A stretch of DNA of 64,000 nt from Paramecium tetraurelia (taxonomy: Eukaryota > Ciliophora > Oligohymenophorea > Peniculida > Parameciidae). Made by a program: the position numbers and the translations under genes. The notes below the pieces were generated by a model. The model saw nothing but the letters and a program-made list of their open reading frames with translations, was not told the DNA's origin and made no database searches. The stretch spans positions 249,342 to 313,341 of the forward strand of contig NW_001799289.1 in NCBI RefSeq assembly GCF_000165425.1, in the 5' to 3' direction. Of the stretch, positions 1-11,175 are shown piece after piece. Every line of letters starts with the position of its first letter. Within the stretch, counting starts at the first letter, position 1.

Positions 1-256
1 AATGATTATGTCATAAAAGCTGATATATATAAATTAAAGTTTGTATTTAGTTATTTCAGAAATAGAAGTCTATTATTGATTATTTATTAAATGCTTCATT
101 CACTTCTCAATCTTTCAATATTTTATATTCATTCACATATGGAATTAGTATCTTTTCAATTTAAGATTTTTTACATTAATTATAATGTAGGTTGGTTATA
201 TTTAATTTGATAGAAAGTTTAGCACCTTGATTATTGATAAATTATATTATTTAATC

Positions 257-1681
257 ATGAAAAGAGCAACTGATGGGAACTATTGTAACTATATGAACTA
301 TATTCTTAGATGAAAATGAATACATTGCTAATTAGGAGGATAAATTACTTGAGAAGATGAGAAAGAAACAGGTATGATAATGTCTAAAAGAGAGGAACGA
401 GAATTGGAGCAATTAAAATTATATGAGTAATAGTAAAAAGAATAGGAAAGAAGAAAAGTCACTCTCTTAGAATCCACTCGTTCAAAATAACAATAAGTAG
501 AGTTGGCCTTGAAGGAGAAGAGATAAATGGTGAGTATATATCATAATATAAATCTTCTAGATAGAATTGAAGAGAAAAGAAAAAGAGAAGGAAAAATTGC
601 TTTAAGTGTAAAAGATGGAATAAGAAAAACTTAAAGAATTGACGGAAAGGGAAATCAGCAGAGATTTTGTTATATAAGAATTACATAGCAATAAACATAG
701 TTAATAAGGAGTAATTCTAGATAAGATTAAACCATCTATTGTAAAAAAGTAATAGTATAATTTACGTAAGAATAGCTGAAGGAATAATAAATACATAATA
801 AGAGGAAATATTAATAAAGAAAATTGAGTTGGACAAATTAAAGAAGGAATAAGAGGAATAGATATAAGATTTGAGAGAGAGAAAGGAATTGTTGTTGAAA
901 GAATTGAAGTAAGCAAAAAGAAAACAATTAAAAAAAGTGAAACAAAGAAATGAAGCAGAATATTAAGCATAATATGAAGAGAAGAAACAAAAAATAGAGT
1001 AATATAAGAAAAAGTTAGATGATATTGAACTGAATTAATAAGTTAAAATTGAATTGATTGAATAAAAAAAAAGGGAGAAGATGGAGAAATTAAAAAAAGT
1101 GATGGTGTATTTATTATATTGATTTTTTAGGAAAATCAAAAAAAAATAATGGAAGAAAAGAAAGAAAAAGATAAATAAAAACTTTCACATTTAGATGAAA
1201 AGATTAATTAGATTTCTGAAAGAATGAAATCCACGGAAGATAAAATGGAGAAAATAGAAAAAGAAAAGGCAAGACATAGATAAAATGTATAATTCTATTA
1301 ATATTTAAGATTAAATCTAGAAATGGCAGTATTCAAAATAATAAATCATAAACATATAAAGATAAGATTAAATAAAAGGAACAAGAGCATTTAAAATCAA
1401 TTACAGAAACTTATTTAATTTCTAAACTCAAATAGTAATAAGAAAAACTAAAAAAAGAAGAACTCATTAGGGATCACAAAAAGAAGGCTGCGAAAATATT
1501 ATAAGAGATGGTAGAAATTAAGGATAAAAAGTTAAAAGAGAAATTAGAAAAAGCATAATAATTTAAGGATGAAAAAGAATAATTGTTTGTGCAATATCAA
1601 CAACTAGCTAAAGAAATTGAAAAAAGGAAAAACAAGCTACTTTTTAGCAGTCCTAAACATAATATTGTAGAAGATAAATGA
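257..1681 (+). CDS. Long coiled-coil protein, unknown function
   Basis: I do not recognise a family. The product (about 440 residues) is almost entirely charged, rich in Lys, Glu and Gln, with heptad-like runs of Glu/Lys and no membrane segment, so a continuous coiled coil is likely. The ATG at 257 is followed by a clean 25-nt GTA..TAG intron at 285-309. Further likely introns lie at 530-560 and 1105-1130. The frame cannot be joined cleanly near 380 and near 740-770, where no standard intron restores it. The TGA at 1679-1681 closes the frame. TAA and TAG codons are scattered throughout as Gln. Filament or cytoskeletal roles are possible but not shown. Confidence 0.6.
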
Positions 1682-1811
1682 ATTATTAAATTAGTTGTAT
1701 TTATAGAGTCTATTAAATAATTAATATAATAATGTAATAATAATAATAATAGCCAAGATAATTGTAAAGGATAAAGGAGAGATTTGCAATTGCAATGAAT
1801 TTAGTTTAATT

Positions 1812-2159
1812 ATGGAGGTTTTGTCCATTCCATCATAAAGTAGATAAGTTCATTAAACTGAAACCAAAATCGTAGATGGCAGAACTGTTCAAATCACATT
1901 AGACTAGGCTGCATAATTAGTAGGCTTTCCATGAATAACATTAGAAGACTACTATTGTCTATTAAGTGATGCTGAAACTCTAGGTAGATTGCTTTAATTT
2001 AATTTTTTAGTTAACATAGAAGAGAAGAAAAATGAAATGATGGGTTATATTAGAAAATTATGTAAGGAGAATAGAAAATATAACTAATAGATAAAATAGG
2101 AAGAGGAATGTTACTAGCTAAATTAATTTTAATTTGAAGATAATATTCATGATGATTGA
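1812..2159 (+). CDS. Small acidic protein, unknown
   Basis: A short gene of about 95 residues starting MEVLSIPSQSRQ. A 25-nt intron fits at 1920-1944 and a 27-nt intron at 1984-2010. After the second intron the frame NIEEKKNEMMGYIRK runs to a TGA at 2157-2159 with an acidic end. The phase between the first and second exon is off by one base, so the middle is uncertain. An alternative splice in the other frame ends at 2040 and gives about 60 residues. No family recognised. Confidence 0.4.
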
Positions 2160-2209
2160 ATTAACATAAATTCCATGTTTCTAATATTTAATAGGAATAT
2201 AATATAATC

Positions 2210-2925
2210 TCATTTCTGCTTTTTTTACTTACTTGTTGATGAAATATCAACAAATGGAGATGCAGGCTTCACATCAACTCTACCCAATGTTTTGTTTATT
2301 TCAGCAATTTATGGTAATGCTTGAACTTATTTAAACCTATTAAAAAAGAATTATTAAATAAAATTTATACCATCTGAAGAAATGCACATATTTTCCAACT
2401 TTTTGTTCATCATTCCATGTAGACACTATATCATATGTGTGAATATATAAAAACAAATCCGCTAGTGTTACATGATTTGTAACAAAAAATACTTTGCTTT
2501 CTAAATGTTTCAGAAATGCCTTAATTTAAACACTATTAATACTTCAATTAATTCTTCTCCTTAAATCTTTCTTTATGCTTCAAAAACTTATAAAACCTAT
2601 CAATTTATATGATTATTTTACTTGTCCCAATGTTTAATTATCTGTTCCGATGAGTATTTTTTCTGTAAATGAAATATTAGTTAAATATCTAAATTAGTAT
2701 TTTTTAATAATACTGTGCAATAGAGAAAACATTTGATAAAATTTATGCATCCTCTGTCACCAATGAAGGAATCGATGGGAATTTTAATACACCTTCCTCA
2801 TTTAATTTTAATGCTTGATGTGAAAGCACCACTAATTTTACTCTACCTGTTGTAACCAATCTGGTATAATGAGCCAAAAGTGTTAAGAATTATGAATTTA
2901 AATCTGTTGATAAGAACAACTCCAT
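2210..2925 (-). CDS. GST-C-like protein of the aminoacyl-tRNA synthetase complex (AIMP3/eEF1E1-like)
   Basis: Likely a non-catalytic scaffold for cytosolic aminoacyl-tRNA synthetases. After three short introns (25 nt at 2689-2713, one 25 nt and one 34 nt) plus a probable 23-nt intron ending in AAG, the protein is about 200 residues. It has an all-helical GST C-terminal fold pattern: THVTLADLFLY-type helix (seen as VTLADLFLY) followed by FFRWFKQVQALP. The R-W-F-x-x-[IV]-Q pattern is typical of the GST-like domains of AIMP3/eEF1E1, Arc1p and MetRS. The thioredoxin half is reduced, as in eEF1E1. The tail is short and basic (QKKQK). Alternative: the GST-like domain of another synthetase cofactor. 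Confidence 0.6.
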
Positions 2926-3372
2926 TAATTAATATAATTTATATCTTTATTTTAAACATAATTTTTATGTACTTCATCAAATATTCTTTTATATAAAAAT
3001 GTTTCCCTATTCAATATTACCCTATATTTTAATATATTTTAATCCAAGATGTAGATATTTTTAAATATTTCTATCTAATTAAAATGCATTACATGTAATA
3101 AATCTATATTCTATTCAGTCAATTTATAAGCAATTAAATGATGGATCTTGAATCCAATTAATAAAAATGAGAGAATTAAAGAAATTATCCAAAATTAATT
3201 AACGCTCTCCCAATTAAGGGTAAACTTGTCTTATAAGTATATATTATTTAATTGAGTATATTGAACTTGGATTTAGTAAATAATTCTGAATTTTTATCTT
3301 TAACAGAGTTTATATAATAAATATTTAAAATAAATGTAAACGCGTATGAATGAAAAAGCAAATGAAAATAAA
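2926..3372. other. Intergenic, no gene seen
   Basis: About 450 bases of AT-rich sequence between two minus-strand genes: downstream of the trichocyst gene and upstream of the GST-like gene. Neither strand gives a spliceable frame of coding character. It should hold the promoter of the gene ending at 2210 and the 3' end of the trichocyst gene. Confidence 0.5.
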
Positions 3373-4425
3373 TCAAATCTATTATTCAGCAGCTCTTCTA
3401 GTGGCTAATCTTTCTAATTCATTTATTAAGACCAATTCTTATCTTCTTCCTGTAGTGACAGCTTCATATTCAACTTCAAAACTGTGGCATAAATCATTTG
3501 CATCTTCCAATAAATTTTGATTTCTTGATCTTCTATTTGTGGCAGCTTGAGCAACGGCAGTTTAAACTGATATAACTCCTTCAGTTGTTTCTAGTTTAGC
3601 AACCAATCTTGACTTAGCTTTGTCTAATCTTTCTTATGTGGCAGTGTATAAATCTTTTTGACCCATGAATTATTGGAGACCTTATTAATTTGAGGTTGTA
3701 TAGTCAGTCCAAGCAGTTTCAACAGCGGTTCTCAAAGTTTGGAGTAATTAAACAAGTCTTTCAGCAGCACCAGCCTCTTCCTCTTGTGTAATTGCAGCCA
3801 AAGCAGCCATTGGTTGTCTAAATTCTTAAATTAATTTAGTTGCCAAGGCTGATTTCAATAATTTAGTTGATAATTCAGCAACTTAAGCCAAACTGATTTG
3901 TCCCTTAGCCAAAGCAGTAGCCAAATCGATTGAATCATCAATAGCATTGATTGCATCATTGAATGATACAGCAGCTCTGTTGTATGATTGAGTATCTTCT
4001 TTTCTGGCTGAATTAATCATATCAATGTGTCTTGTTGCAGTGTTCAAAATTTCTTCAGTAGCATCAAGTGTTGCACTAGTCTTTCCTTTGATGATTTTTG
4101 CTGTTTTTAAAATACCATTAGCACTAGTAAGGATACTGTTGGCCTCTTAAACTTCCTTTGATCTGTATTCAATTTCACTATCGCATTCAGTTTTTTAAGC
4201 ATTATAAACTTCATCATGAATGCCTTATTCTTAAGCGACTTCTGATTTGAAGTTGTTCAAAATGCCTTTGATTGTGTCAAGTGGATTTCTAGTTTAGAGT
4301 TTGCTTTCAACTTCTGTCATAATTGACATAATGTTTCTTTTATTAGAATAGTTCAATGGATATTTTTAAACAAATCCAGCTTGTGCTAACACAATTATTG
4401 CTAATAAACCTAATATTGCCTTCAT
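3373..4425 (-). CDS. Trichocyst matrix protein (TMP)
   Basis: Structural protein of the trichocyst, the dense-core secretory organelle discharged by Paramecium. A single intron-free frame of 350 residues begins MKAILGLLAIIVLAQAG, a clear signal peptide of about 16 residues. A short pro-segment and long amphipathic helices with regular Ala and Leu follow, e.g. SALATKLIQEFRQPMAAL. Length, signal peptide, helical heptads and Gln/Ala-rich body match the TMP multigene family, whose precursors are cleaved and crystallise in the organelle. The stop is TGA at 3373-3375. Its frame is unbroken over 1 kb, unlike several neighbours. An upstream tandem repeat (4498-4531) may be regulatory. Confidence 0.85.
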
Positions 4426-4497
4426 TTAATATTATTGAATTTTGTCTACGTATGAATAGAATTTGAAGCAACAATCTTGAAAAACGGGAATGCCCTA

Positions 4498-4531
4498 CTT
4501 TGAATTAACGTAAAGCTTTGAACTAACGTAA
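4498..4531. promoter_or_regulatory. Tandem 16-nt element upstream of TMP gene
   Basis: Two copies of CTTTGAAYTAACGTAA, at 4498-4513 and 4516-4531, differ at one base and are separated by 2 nt. They lie about 70-110 nt upstream of the trichocyst matrix protein start, on its promoter side. Position suggests a transcription-factor site; this is inference. Confidence 0.35.
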
Positions 4532-4833
4532 TTGTTTATAAAATAATTAAAAATTCTATTGAATTTAATAAATTTGAATATTCTTAAATTTATCTGGTAA
4601 AATTTTAGAAATCTGAGGATTAAATAACTATTTAATATGTTTTGTATTTATTAAAATTTATTGATTTAATATTAATGCAAAATTTAATGAGTTATGTTCT
4701 TTATTATATATATGGAAAAGCTATAAAATTAAATGAAAATTAGTAATTAATACTTTTAAAAGACATTAATTCAAAGGTATGAGCATATTTATTCTTTGAA
4801 TATTTTGTAGAACCTAATTCTTATTAATAAGAT

Positions 4834-4874
4834 TTATCTAGATAAAATGGAAATTTACCAATTTATCTAGATAA
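4834..4874. repeat. Duplicated 12-bp palindrome
   Basis: The perfect palindrome TTATCTAGATAA occurs at 4834-4845 and again at 4863-4874, each preceded by the same two bases, with 17 bases between copies. No gene overlaps it. Function unknown. Confidence 0.6.
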
Positions 4875-5305
4875 TTAAATTTAATCCTAATTTATAAATA
4901 TAAATAAGAAATTTGAAATGAATTGCGGGGTTGAGACATACTCAAAGCATATAACATTTAATTGTTTTTCTAGGAGATAGAATGGTGGATGGGGATTTAA
5001 CATAAAAAGTGTCAATAATCATCAGAAAATAATATAAGGAAGCGATTTAACATTAATATCTGAAAATAATTAATAAAATGAATAAGATATAAATTCAATA
5101 CTGAAATGAATTTTAAATATTTCAATTTATATGATAAACATTTACATTGTTAAAGGAGACTTATTTATTGCAAATTAGTGACATTGGCATTAGGAAGCCC
5201 ATTATAAATTTAAATAATTTTATTTATAAATTGCGCTTTAATTTAAAATTGTTTTATTATGCAAAAAATCGGTAGTTTTATATTTATCCTGAATAATAGA
5301 TCATT

Positions 5306-6421
5306 TCAAAACGATACTCTACATTACTCTTTAATGTATGTAATGAATTTCTTCTAATCTATGTCAACCCAAAAGTTACTAATCCCTTCAATTGTGCTTA
5401 TACATTCCCCTAGAAAATTGCTTCTTTTTAAATCATATATTACTAAAATTATATTTTGGAATCTTCTTTAATAACAAGTATCAATTCACTATTATGGCAC
5501 AGAGCAGCTCTAAAAATTATATCTTCAAATTGTAATTATAGGATCAAATTACTTAAAACTCTGTTATATACTTCAATAGTTTTATCAGATACAATCAAAA
5601 TGTATTACTCTCTCAATTATATATTAAAAATACCATTATTAGAAATAGAAAACTCCTTAATATTTTCTAAATTACAAAAATAACCTTAAACATCTCCAGT
5701 TTCTAAATTCGCTATTTGGAAAGAAGATTATTATTTAGTCGGATCAAAACAATTTTAAGTGAACAAACAGTGTTTACAACTTGAATTAATAAATATTTCT
5801 GGTCTTTCGGACTTCAATTCAATTTACCAAATTACATATTTCTTTGTTACATCAAAACCCCTAGGTAAAATTTGTTCAAAATACTTAAGCAGATTATTTG
5901 GAATAGGAATACAATATAGTTTGAGAATGATTGAATTTTAAATAATGAGGAGAACCTATTTTTTACCAATAACTAGCTATCAATCCACTTTTAATGTTCA
6001 ATATACTTATTTTACCCTATAAATCAGATAATGCTAATATAGTTTGTTAATAGTTTATAGTTAAACATAAAACCTGTAAATCTTTCTTCTTAATATTTTT
6101 CAATAACAGAGCTGTGGTTAGATCATAAATTCTTAAGCTATTTGAATCAAATTTCTTTGAAACCACTATGTTTCTTTTAAATATAACAAGATGATTACTT
6201 TAAATAATAATTATCAGGTATAATAGGTTATTCTATGAATAAATTTCTCAATAATTTTTGGCAAGAAATAGAATAATATAAGACCTTTGAATCAGCATTT
6301 AGAATAAATCTATTATAAACTGACATAAATACTAGGTTCCTTGTTCATTGATTAAACAATTATTTACTTTTTGTTTGGTAATAATGATTTTCCTTTCCTT
6401 AATTTTAATTTACTTTTACAT
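5306..6421 (-). CDS. WD-repeat-like (beta-propeller) protein
   Basis: A protein of about 350 residues with repeated blade patterns such as NSLRIYDLTTALLLKN, GKISILNIKSG, TIEVYNR and NIILVIYDLKRSNFLGE, typical of a diverged WD40 propeller. The start MQKQIKIKERK at 6421 is chosen because a 23-nt intron then leads into NEQGTYFILNADSKVLYYS. The final TGA is at 5306-5308. At least three frame slips occur: at a T run at 5454-5457, near 5866 and near 6190. The encoded repeats are recognisable on both sides of each. I cannot name an orthologue. Confidence 0.6.
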
Positions 6422-6467
6422 TAATTAAATAATAAAAATTGATTAATTATAAAATCGAAATAATAAA

Positions 6468-7613
6468 TCATTAATTAATTTAATTGATTAAAGGAGCATC
6501 TTGAAGAAATGAATTTTCTGAGAGTTACCCTACAGATAAATGGTATCCTCGTTTTGTGTCTAAATGTGATCTACCTGTAAACAATTTTTGGCTACTTACT
6601 TAAAGTAATCCTTAAAATTGATGACTTGCCATTGAATTATGATTATTTGTTTAATGATTTGATTTTGATAAAATTAAAAGACTTGTTTTATTTGGAACAC
6701 TGTCTATCAATTGTGTGGAAGGTTCTGATAAAAATTTCAACATACTAGAGTATTCTTTCTAAAGAATTGAGATCTGACTTTCCAATTAATCATATTCATT
6801 AATTGAAAATTAAAGGTCTGATGAAAACGAATTCTTATTTAAGAAATTCTCCCATAATTTATACACTTTTGGTTTGTAAATTAGTTTATGTGTAGGATCA
6901 CCTAATGACACCAATATGCAAGTTGCTGATACATCGAAAATGACAAGGATAAAGGAATCCTGTTTAGTAAATTTGATTCTCTTATTACCCTTTTGTGTGA
7001 TTTAATTTATAAATTTAAGAAGACAGTTAATAAACTGTTAATTTTATGGTAAATTAAAGATAGATGCACAATTCCACATCCCTGTTACTAATTATTCTGA
7101 ATTTAGTATAATTCTTTGTCTGTCATCAAAGCTAATTGTGCCAGAAGATAAATTGTATCGATTTTAAAATGCTTCATTCTAAATGTATTAAAACTAATGG
7201 TCTATGACTTAGAAATTCAAAGACGGTCCATAAATGCTAATTTATCCATTTAAGACTAGTAATTATATGATTGAATGATTCAATTAAGCTTCTTCATATA
7301 CGACTGGAAATGTATTGCCTTTCACAATTTCATTTCCATTAAAATTTACACTTCTAATGTTTGTTGCAGTCAATAATTCCTAAGCCAATTATTCTCCTAT
7401 TATCAATTATTCATAGCCTATTTTCCAATCCAAATTTTAGAGATGTTGGATAAATTTGGCACCTTCCACATATTAATACATTCGTTAATTAATTAAATCA
7501 CTAATTAAGAGCAGCAGAATTTAAAAAGCATTTATTAAAAACCTATTAGAAGTTGTAATTTTAAAGTTATTAAAGACACATTACTCTTTCTGCTCTCCTT
7601 AGAGTATTAGCAT
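6468..7613 (-). CDS. Longin-type protein, possibly FUZ/MON1-like
   Basis: A continuous frame of about 380 residues with no intron needed, from MLILQGEQKEQC to QDAPLINQINQ. Features include SFILVIFDVSATCILVSLGD followed by a helix ending KLWENFL, which resembles a longin-domain strand-helix unit as in Fuzzy (CPLANE complex) or MON1. The match is weak and by eye only. The ATG at 7613 may not be the true start: coding-like sequence with an intervening TGA continues upstream to about 7830. It sits next to CEP104, but gene order carries little information here. Confidence 0.45.
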
Positions 7614-7957
7614 CCAAAATCATAAAAAAAGTAAATTCATTAATTCAACTTTAAAATCTGATATATTCTATTAAACCAGCTATTACTTAGAAAGACTTCT
7701 GATGGTTTTCAGGAATAAAAATATACATAATAATTAAATTTGCCCATCATCATATATAACTATTAAATTAAAAATATTATTTAAGAACATTTCCAACTTA
7801 ATACAATTAACTTCAAACATATGATAATATTTTATAAAGATCTATTTGTAAATAAAATTAATAGATATTTTCAACAAAATTTGGATGAAAAGTAGAATTA
7901 TGTAATATCTTACAAATTAATTAATAAATATTGAGTAAGAATTGATAAATGTTAATG
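7614..7957. other. Gap between longin-like gene and CEP104
   Basis: About 340 bases downstream of CEP104. The minus strand holds a short frame from about 7820 (MFEVNCIKLEMF) that could be a missing first exon of the next gene, but no TAG-ended intron joins it. Otherwise nothing seen. Confidence 0.35.
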
Positions 7958-10548
7958 TCATCCAGCAGTTCTTTCATTATTTAGACATCCTTGTTTGATC
8001 AAATGATTTTTCCATGTATTCTTCTCCAATTTCAAATCTTAATGACACAAAGGACATCTCACTGTTGTGTTGTCATTTCTGCCTCTGCAATCTTCCAAAT
8101 GTCTATGTATAATAGAGTATTTACTTATCATAACCACTCAATAGAATAGCTTCTTTGCACTTGGGACATCTCTTAAACTTTCTTTTATGATCACATTCAC
8201 TCAACAAATGATTAGTTAATTCAGCTATTTCAATAACCTATCCGCATTATGAACAAGTAACTAACATAGGACATTCTGACCAAAGGTGTTTATCTATTTG
8301 ATCTGGATCTCTAAAGGAGGGATTAACTCTATCACAATAATCACATTTTGCTGTATTATTTTAGTCATATTATTATTATTATTGCTATTTTTATTATTAC
8401 TATGGTTTTTAATTCTATGTTTAATTTTGATTCCCCTTTTTGGCTCCTTAAGATTCAATATTAGTTTGAATTATTGCTCGTTATTAATTAGTTTATGGTT
8501 GATCATCAACATCCCCACCTCCATCTATTTTATTAAAGAAATCTTCTAACACATCTAATTGGGCTTATCTGACATTTGTCAAAGATTGTTTAAGTCTATT
8601 CCCAGAAAATTTATACACTTCTACCAGAAGTAAGATGGCTTAAGTTCTAATTGGTTCATTCTAAAGCAATTTAATAAGAGAATACTTTATCATCTTATAA
8701 TTTAACAGCAAAATCAACAATTGGTTAATATGGCATATTAGCATTATTGATTTCATATCTCTTCACTAGTTCTGTCAACATAGCCAATCTTCCCACTATA
8801 TGTTTAGTAGAGCTTTGCAATTTAGATTTCCCAACAAAACCTTTAATTAAATGCTATACACAAATAGCAGGACCAACAGACGGATGATCTGCCATTTGTA
8901 AAAATGCATTTTCTGCTTATTCCTTTCTTTATTCGCCTAACTTTTCCATGAGAGATTATAAAATCCCATCAATATGTTCATTGAATTCTGCACTTTTATT
9001 TATTTTTATTTTTGGGTATTTTGCAAGCAGAGATTGTAATACACTTAAACTTCTAATTGAAACAGCTGCAACTTTATCACCCAAAGTATAATTTATAGAT
9101 GCTATTGAACTCAAAAAGAAGATGGAGGGATCCTATGAATTGACTTAAGTTGGTCTACCGATCTAATCTTCCAACCATTTTAATCCATCCTCTCTAGCTC
9201 CCCATTATTTGCTAAATATTTTTTAACAGAATTCCTCTGTCAAAATTGGTATTAACGGTTCAGCTTTTTAGAGACTGTCTCCTGTTAACGGTTCGGTTGT
9301 ATCTTTAATTACAAATTCATCATACATTATTATTATTACTATTTGTCATCATCAGGATATTAGTTGTTATTTTACTTTCTTAGGGCACCTGGTACGATCA
9401 TATCTTCATGATGTTGATTCAATTCTTTTGCTACTCGTTTTTGTCTCATTTATGATGGATCTGCTCTTTGTTCCTCAAACTATGATTATGAAATCATTTC
9501 TTCTCCTTGTATAGGCATCATTGGTGGAGGTGCTTAATAAGGGGGAACAAAGGCCATTTAAGACTAAACAGGTGGTGGTTAATATTATTATTAATAGTAT
9601 TATTATTATTACTATTATTACTATTAGTATTATTATTATGGCTAATACACAGGTTATTAATATTACTAATTTAATTTATTTAATATTACAGCACTATCTG
9701 GTCTACGTATCATTGAATCTGGCGCTACAGCATTCCTTAACTTCTCTATTTCCTACTTGATAATACTTGCTGAATCATAGTCTTCATTCTATATTGCAAC
9801 AGCCTTTCTTTCTTCTAATGTTCTTAATTGAACTCCTATTTATTTCAATCTTTCAATAGCTTCTTTAATTCTCTTGGCTTCCATGAAATCTTCCCTCGAA
9901 ACAGCTAATTTTTATAGTTGAAAATACCTTTGTCTTTTGCTTCCTCTAATAATCGCAGTCTTTCTAGTGTATTTTGATCAAATTATGTTTCAAATTAAAT
10001 TTCATTATAAAATTCTTTTTATTTCATTTACCCATATCCAGGAGGAGAATCAAGAGGTTCACCAAACACGGATAAAGCAATAACGCCAATTTAATTGAAG
10101 AGATTAAATTTGTTCACGAAGCATTTTTGAAATACAAATTTCATGAATAAACATGGTGTGTCAATATACACACTTTTTAATTCTCTTGCTTGATATCCAC
10201 CTCTCTCATTGGAATCAAGTGATAAGTATCCTAATTTCTTATATTTGATTTGATTATATTGTGGAGGTATATTCTTATCTGGCATGTGAACATATAGTTC
10301 AATCTAAAACCAATTTTAATGTATGATACTTTTGTAGATATCTTGCAATGATGAGACAAGAATTGAACCTGTCGAACTCTTGCTGCACTAACAAATTAAA
10401 TTGCTATTTCCTATGGATATTCACAATATTTTGGTGCTTGCCAACCCCTGCTTTATGGCGATTGAGTGAGTAATTCAGTCACAGGATAGTCTTAATCTTC
10501 TCCTGAACAATACACAATCCTATATTTCAATTTAGAAACTCCTTTCAT
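7958..10548 (-). CDS. CEP104: Centrosomal/ciliary tip protein CEP104
   Basis: CEP104 (FAP256 in Chlamydomonas) sits at ciliary and basal-body microtubule plus ends. The order of parts matches the family. The N-terminal jelly-roll region has STKIELYVHMPDKN, LGYLSLDSNE, QARELKSV and FNQIGVIALSVFGEP. A coiled coil, a helical TOG-like array (about 8700-9200) and C-terminal zinc fingers follow: KCDYCDRVNPSFRDPD, VTCSQCGQVIEIAELTNH, FKRCPKCKEAI and VRCPLCHQDLKLEKNTW. A 26-nt intron lies at 10304-10329. Asn-rich tracts at about 8370 and 9590-9650 come from AAT repeats. The start MKGVSKLKYRIVYCSGE fits the human N terminus. The length of about 830 residues is normal. Confidence 0.9.
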
Positions 10549-10584
10549 AAATAAATAAATATTTATTGAAAATAAAAATCAAGA

Positions 10585-11136
10585 TCAACTATCGAAAATA
10601 TATTTCATATATTCATCTGAAGACATCTATTTAGATGATTGTATATTTTTTGGATTCTCTAAATTCATATTTTATAGCTTCAATTCAACTGTTGTCTCTT
10701 TGGATTTGATTTCTTAATAATGTTTATAATATTTCTTTTATAATTGTTATTGTTATTATTGTTATTATTGTTATTGTGATTATTGTTGTTATTATGGTTG
10801 TGCTTGAACATCTATATCTTTAATTGTTTAAACACGCATATTTTAAAAATTAGTTATGATATAAAGATATATTTTCTTATTATGTTCATCTAATTTGGTC
10901 AATGCATAATAAGTGCGATTATTAATAATCTATGAATTAAATTTGACCCTTTCTTCCAATCTCTGATCTCCCTATGTTGTATTTGCATAGAGTAATTCAA
11001 TATGAGTGGATATTGGTTTGTAATTAATTTTATCAATCTTGTAAACAGATTCAAACTCCTTCATTTAAGTAATTGGAAAGTTTAATAAATGGAAGGCATC
11101 CGCTGTTGGTACTAAAATGACATCAAAATCTGTCAT
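10585..11136 (-). CDS. RNA polymerase III subunit RPC5/Rpc37-like (Sin-like)
   Basis: One intron-free frame of about 183 residues. The N-terminal part, FDVILVPTADAFHLLNFPI, and the later RLEERVKFNSQIINNRTYYA resemble RPC5/Rpc37: a strand followed by a helix into a Y/F-P turn, then the S..Q....R.YA motif. RPC5 forms the Rpc37-Rpc53 heterodimer involved in termination and reinitiation by Pol III. The C-terminal half is a Gln tract coded by mixed TAA, TAG and CAA, then a Lys/Ser tail. The protein is short compared with metazoan RPC5 and close to a minimal Sin-like core. Identification is by eye and moderate. Confidence 0.5.
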
Positions 11137-11175
11137 TATTTTTAATAATAATAATAATATTTATATATATATAAA

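Larger units (their letters stand above)
4426..5305. other. Long intergenic region with repeats
   Basis: About 880 bases without a convincing gene, long for this genome. It is upstream of the trichocyst matrix gene and downstream of the WD-type gene. It contains the 16-nt tandem repeat and the duplicated palindrome listed separately. A GC-richer patch near 4920-5000 has no frame I can support. Confidence 0.5.

Noticed and set aside
6508..6946. Plus-strand open frame starting MNFLRVTLQING
   Set aside because: Antisense to a longer, better-composed minus-strand frame (6468-7613); a by-product of having only one stop codon.
9580..9660. Trinucleotide (ATT)n tract resembling a microsatellite
   Set aside because: It reads in frame as an Asn-rich stretch within CEP104, so it is coding low complexity, not an independent repeat element.
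10735..10800. (TTATTG)n-like repeat
   Set aside because: It encodes the poly-Gln tract of the RPC5-like gene through TAA, TAG and CAA codons.
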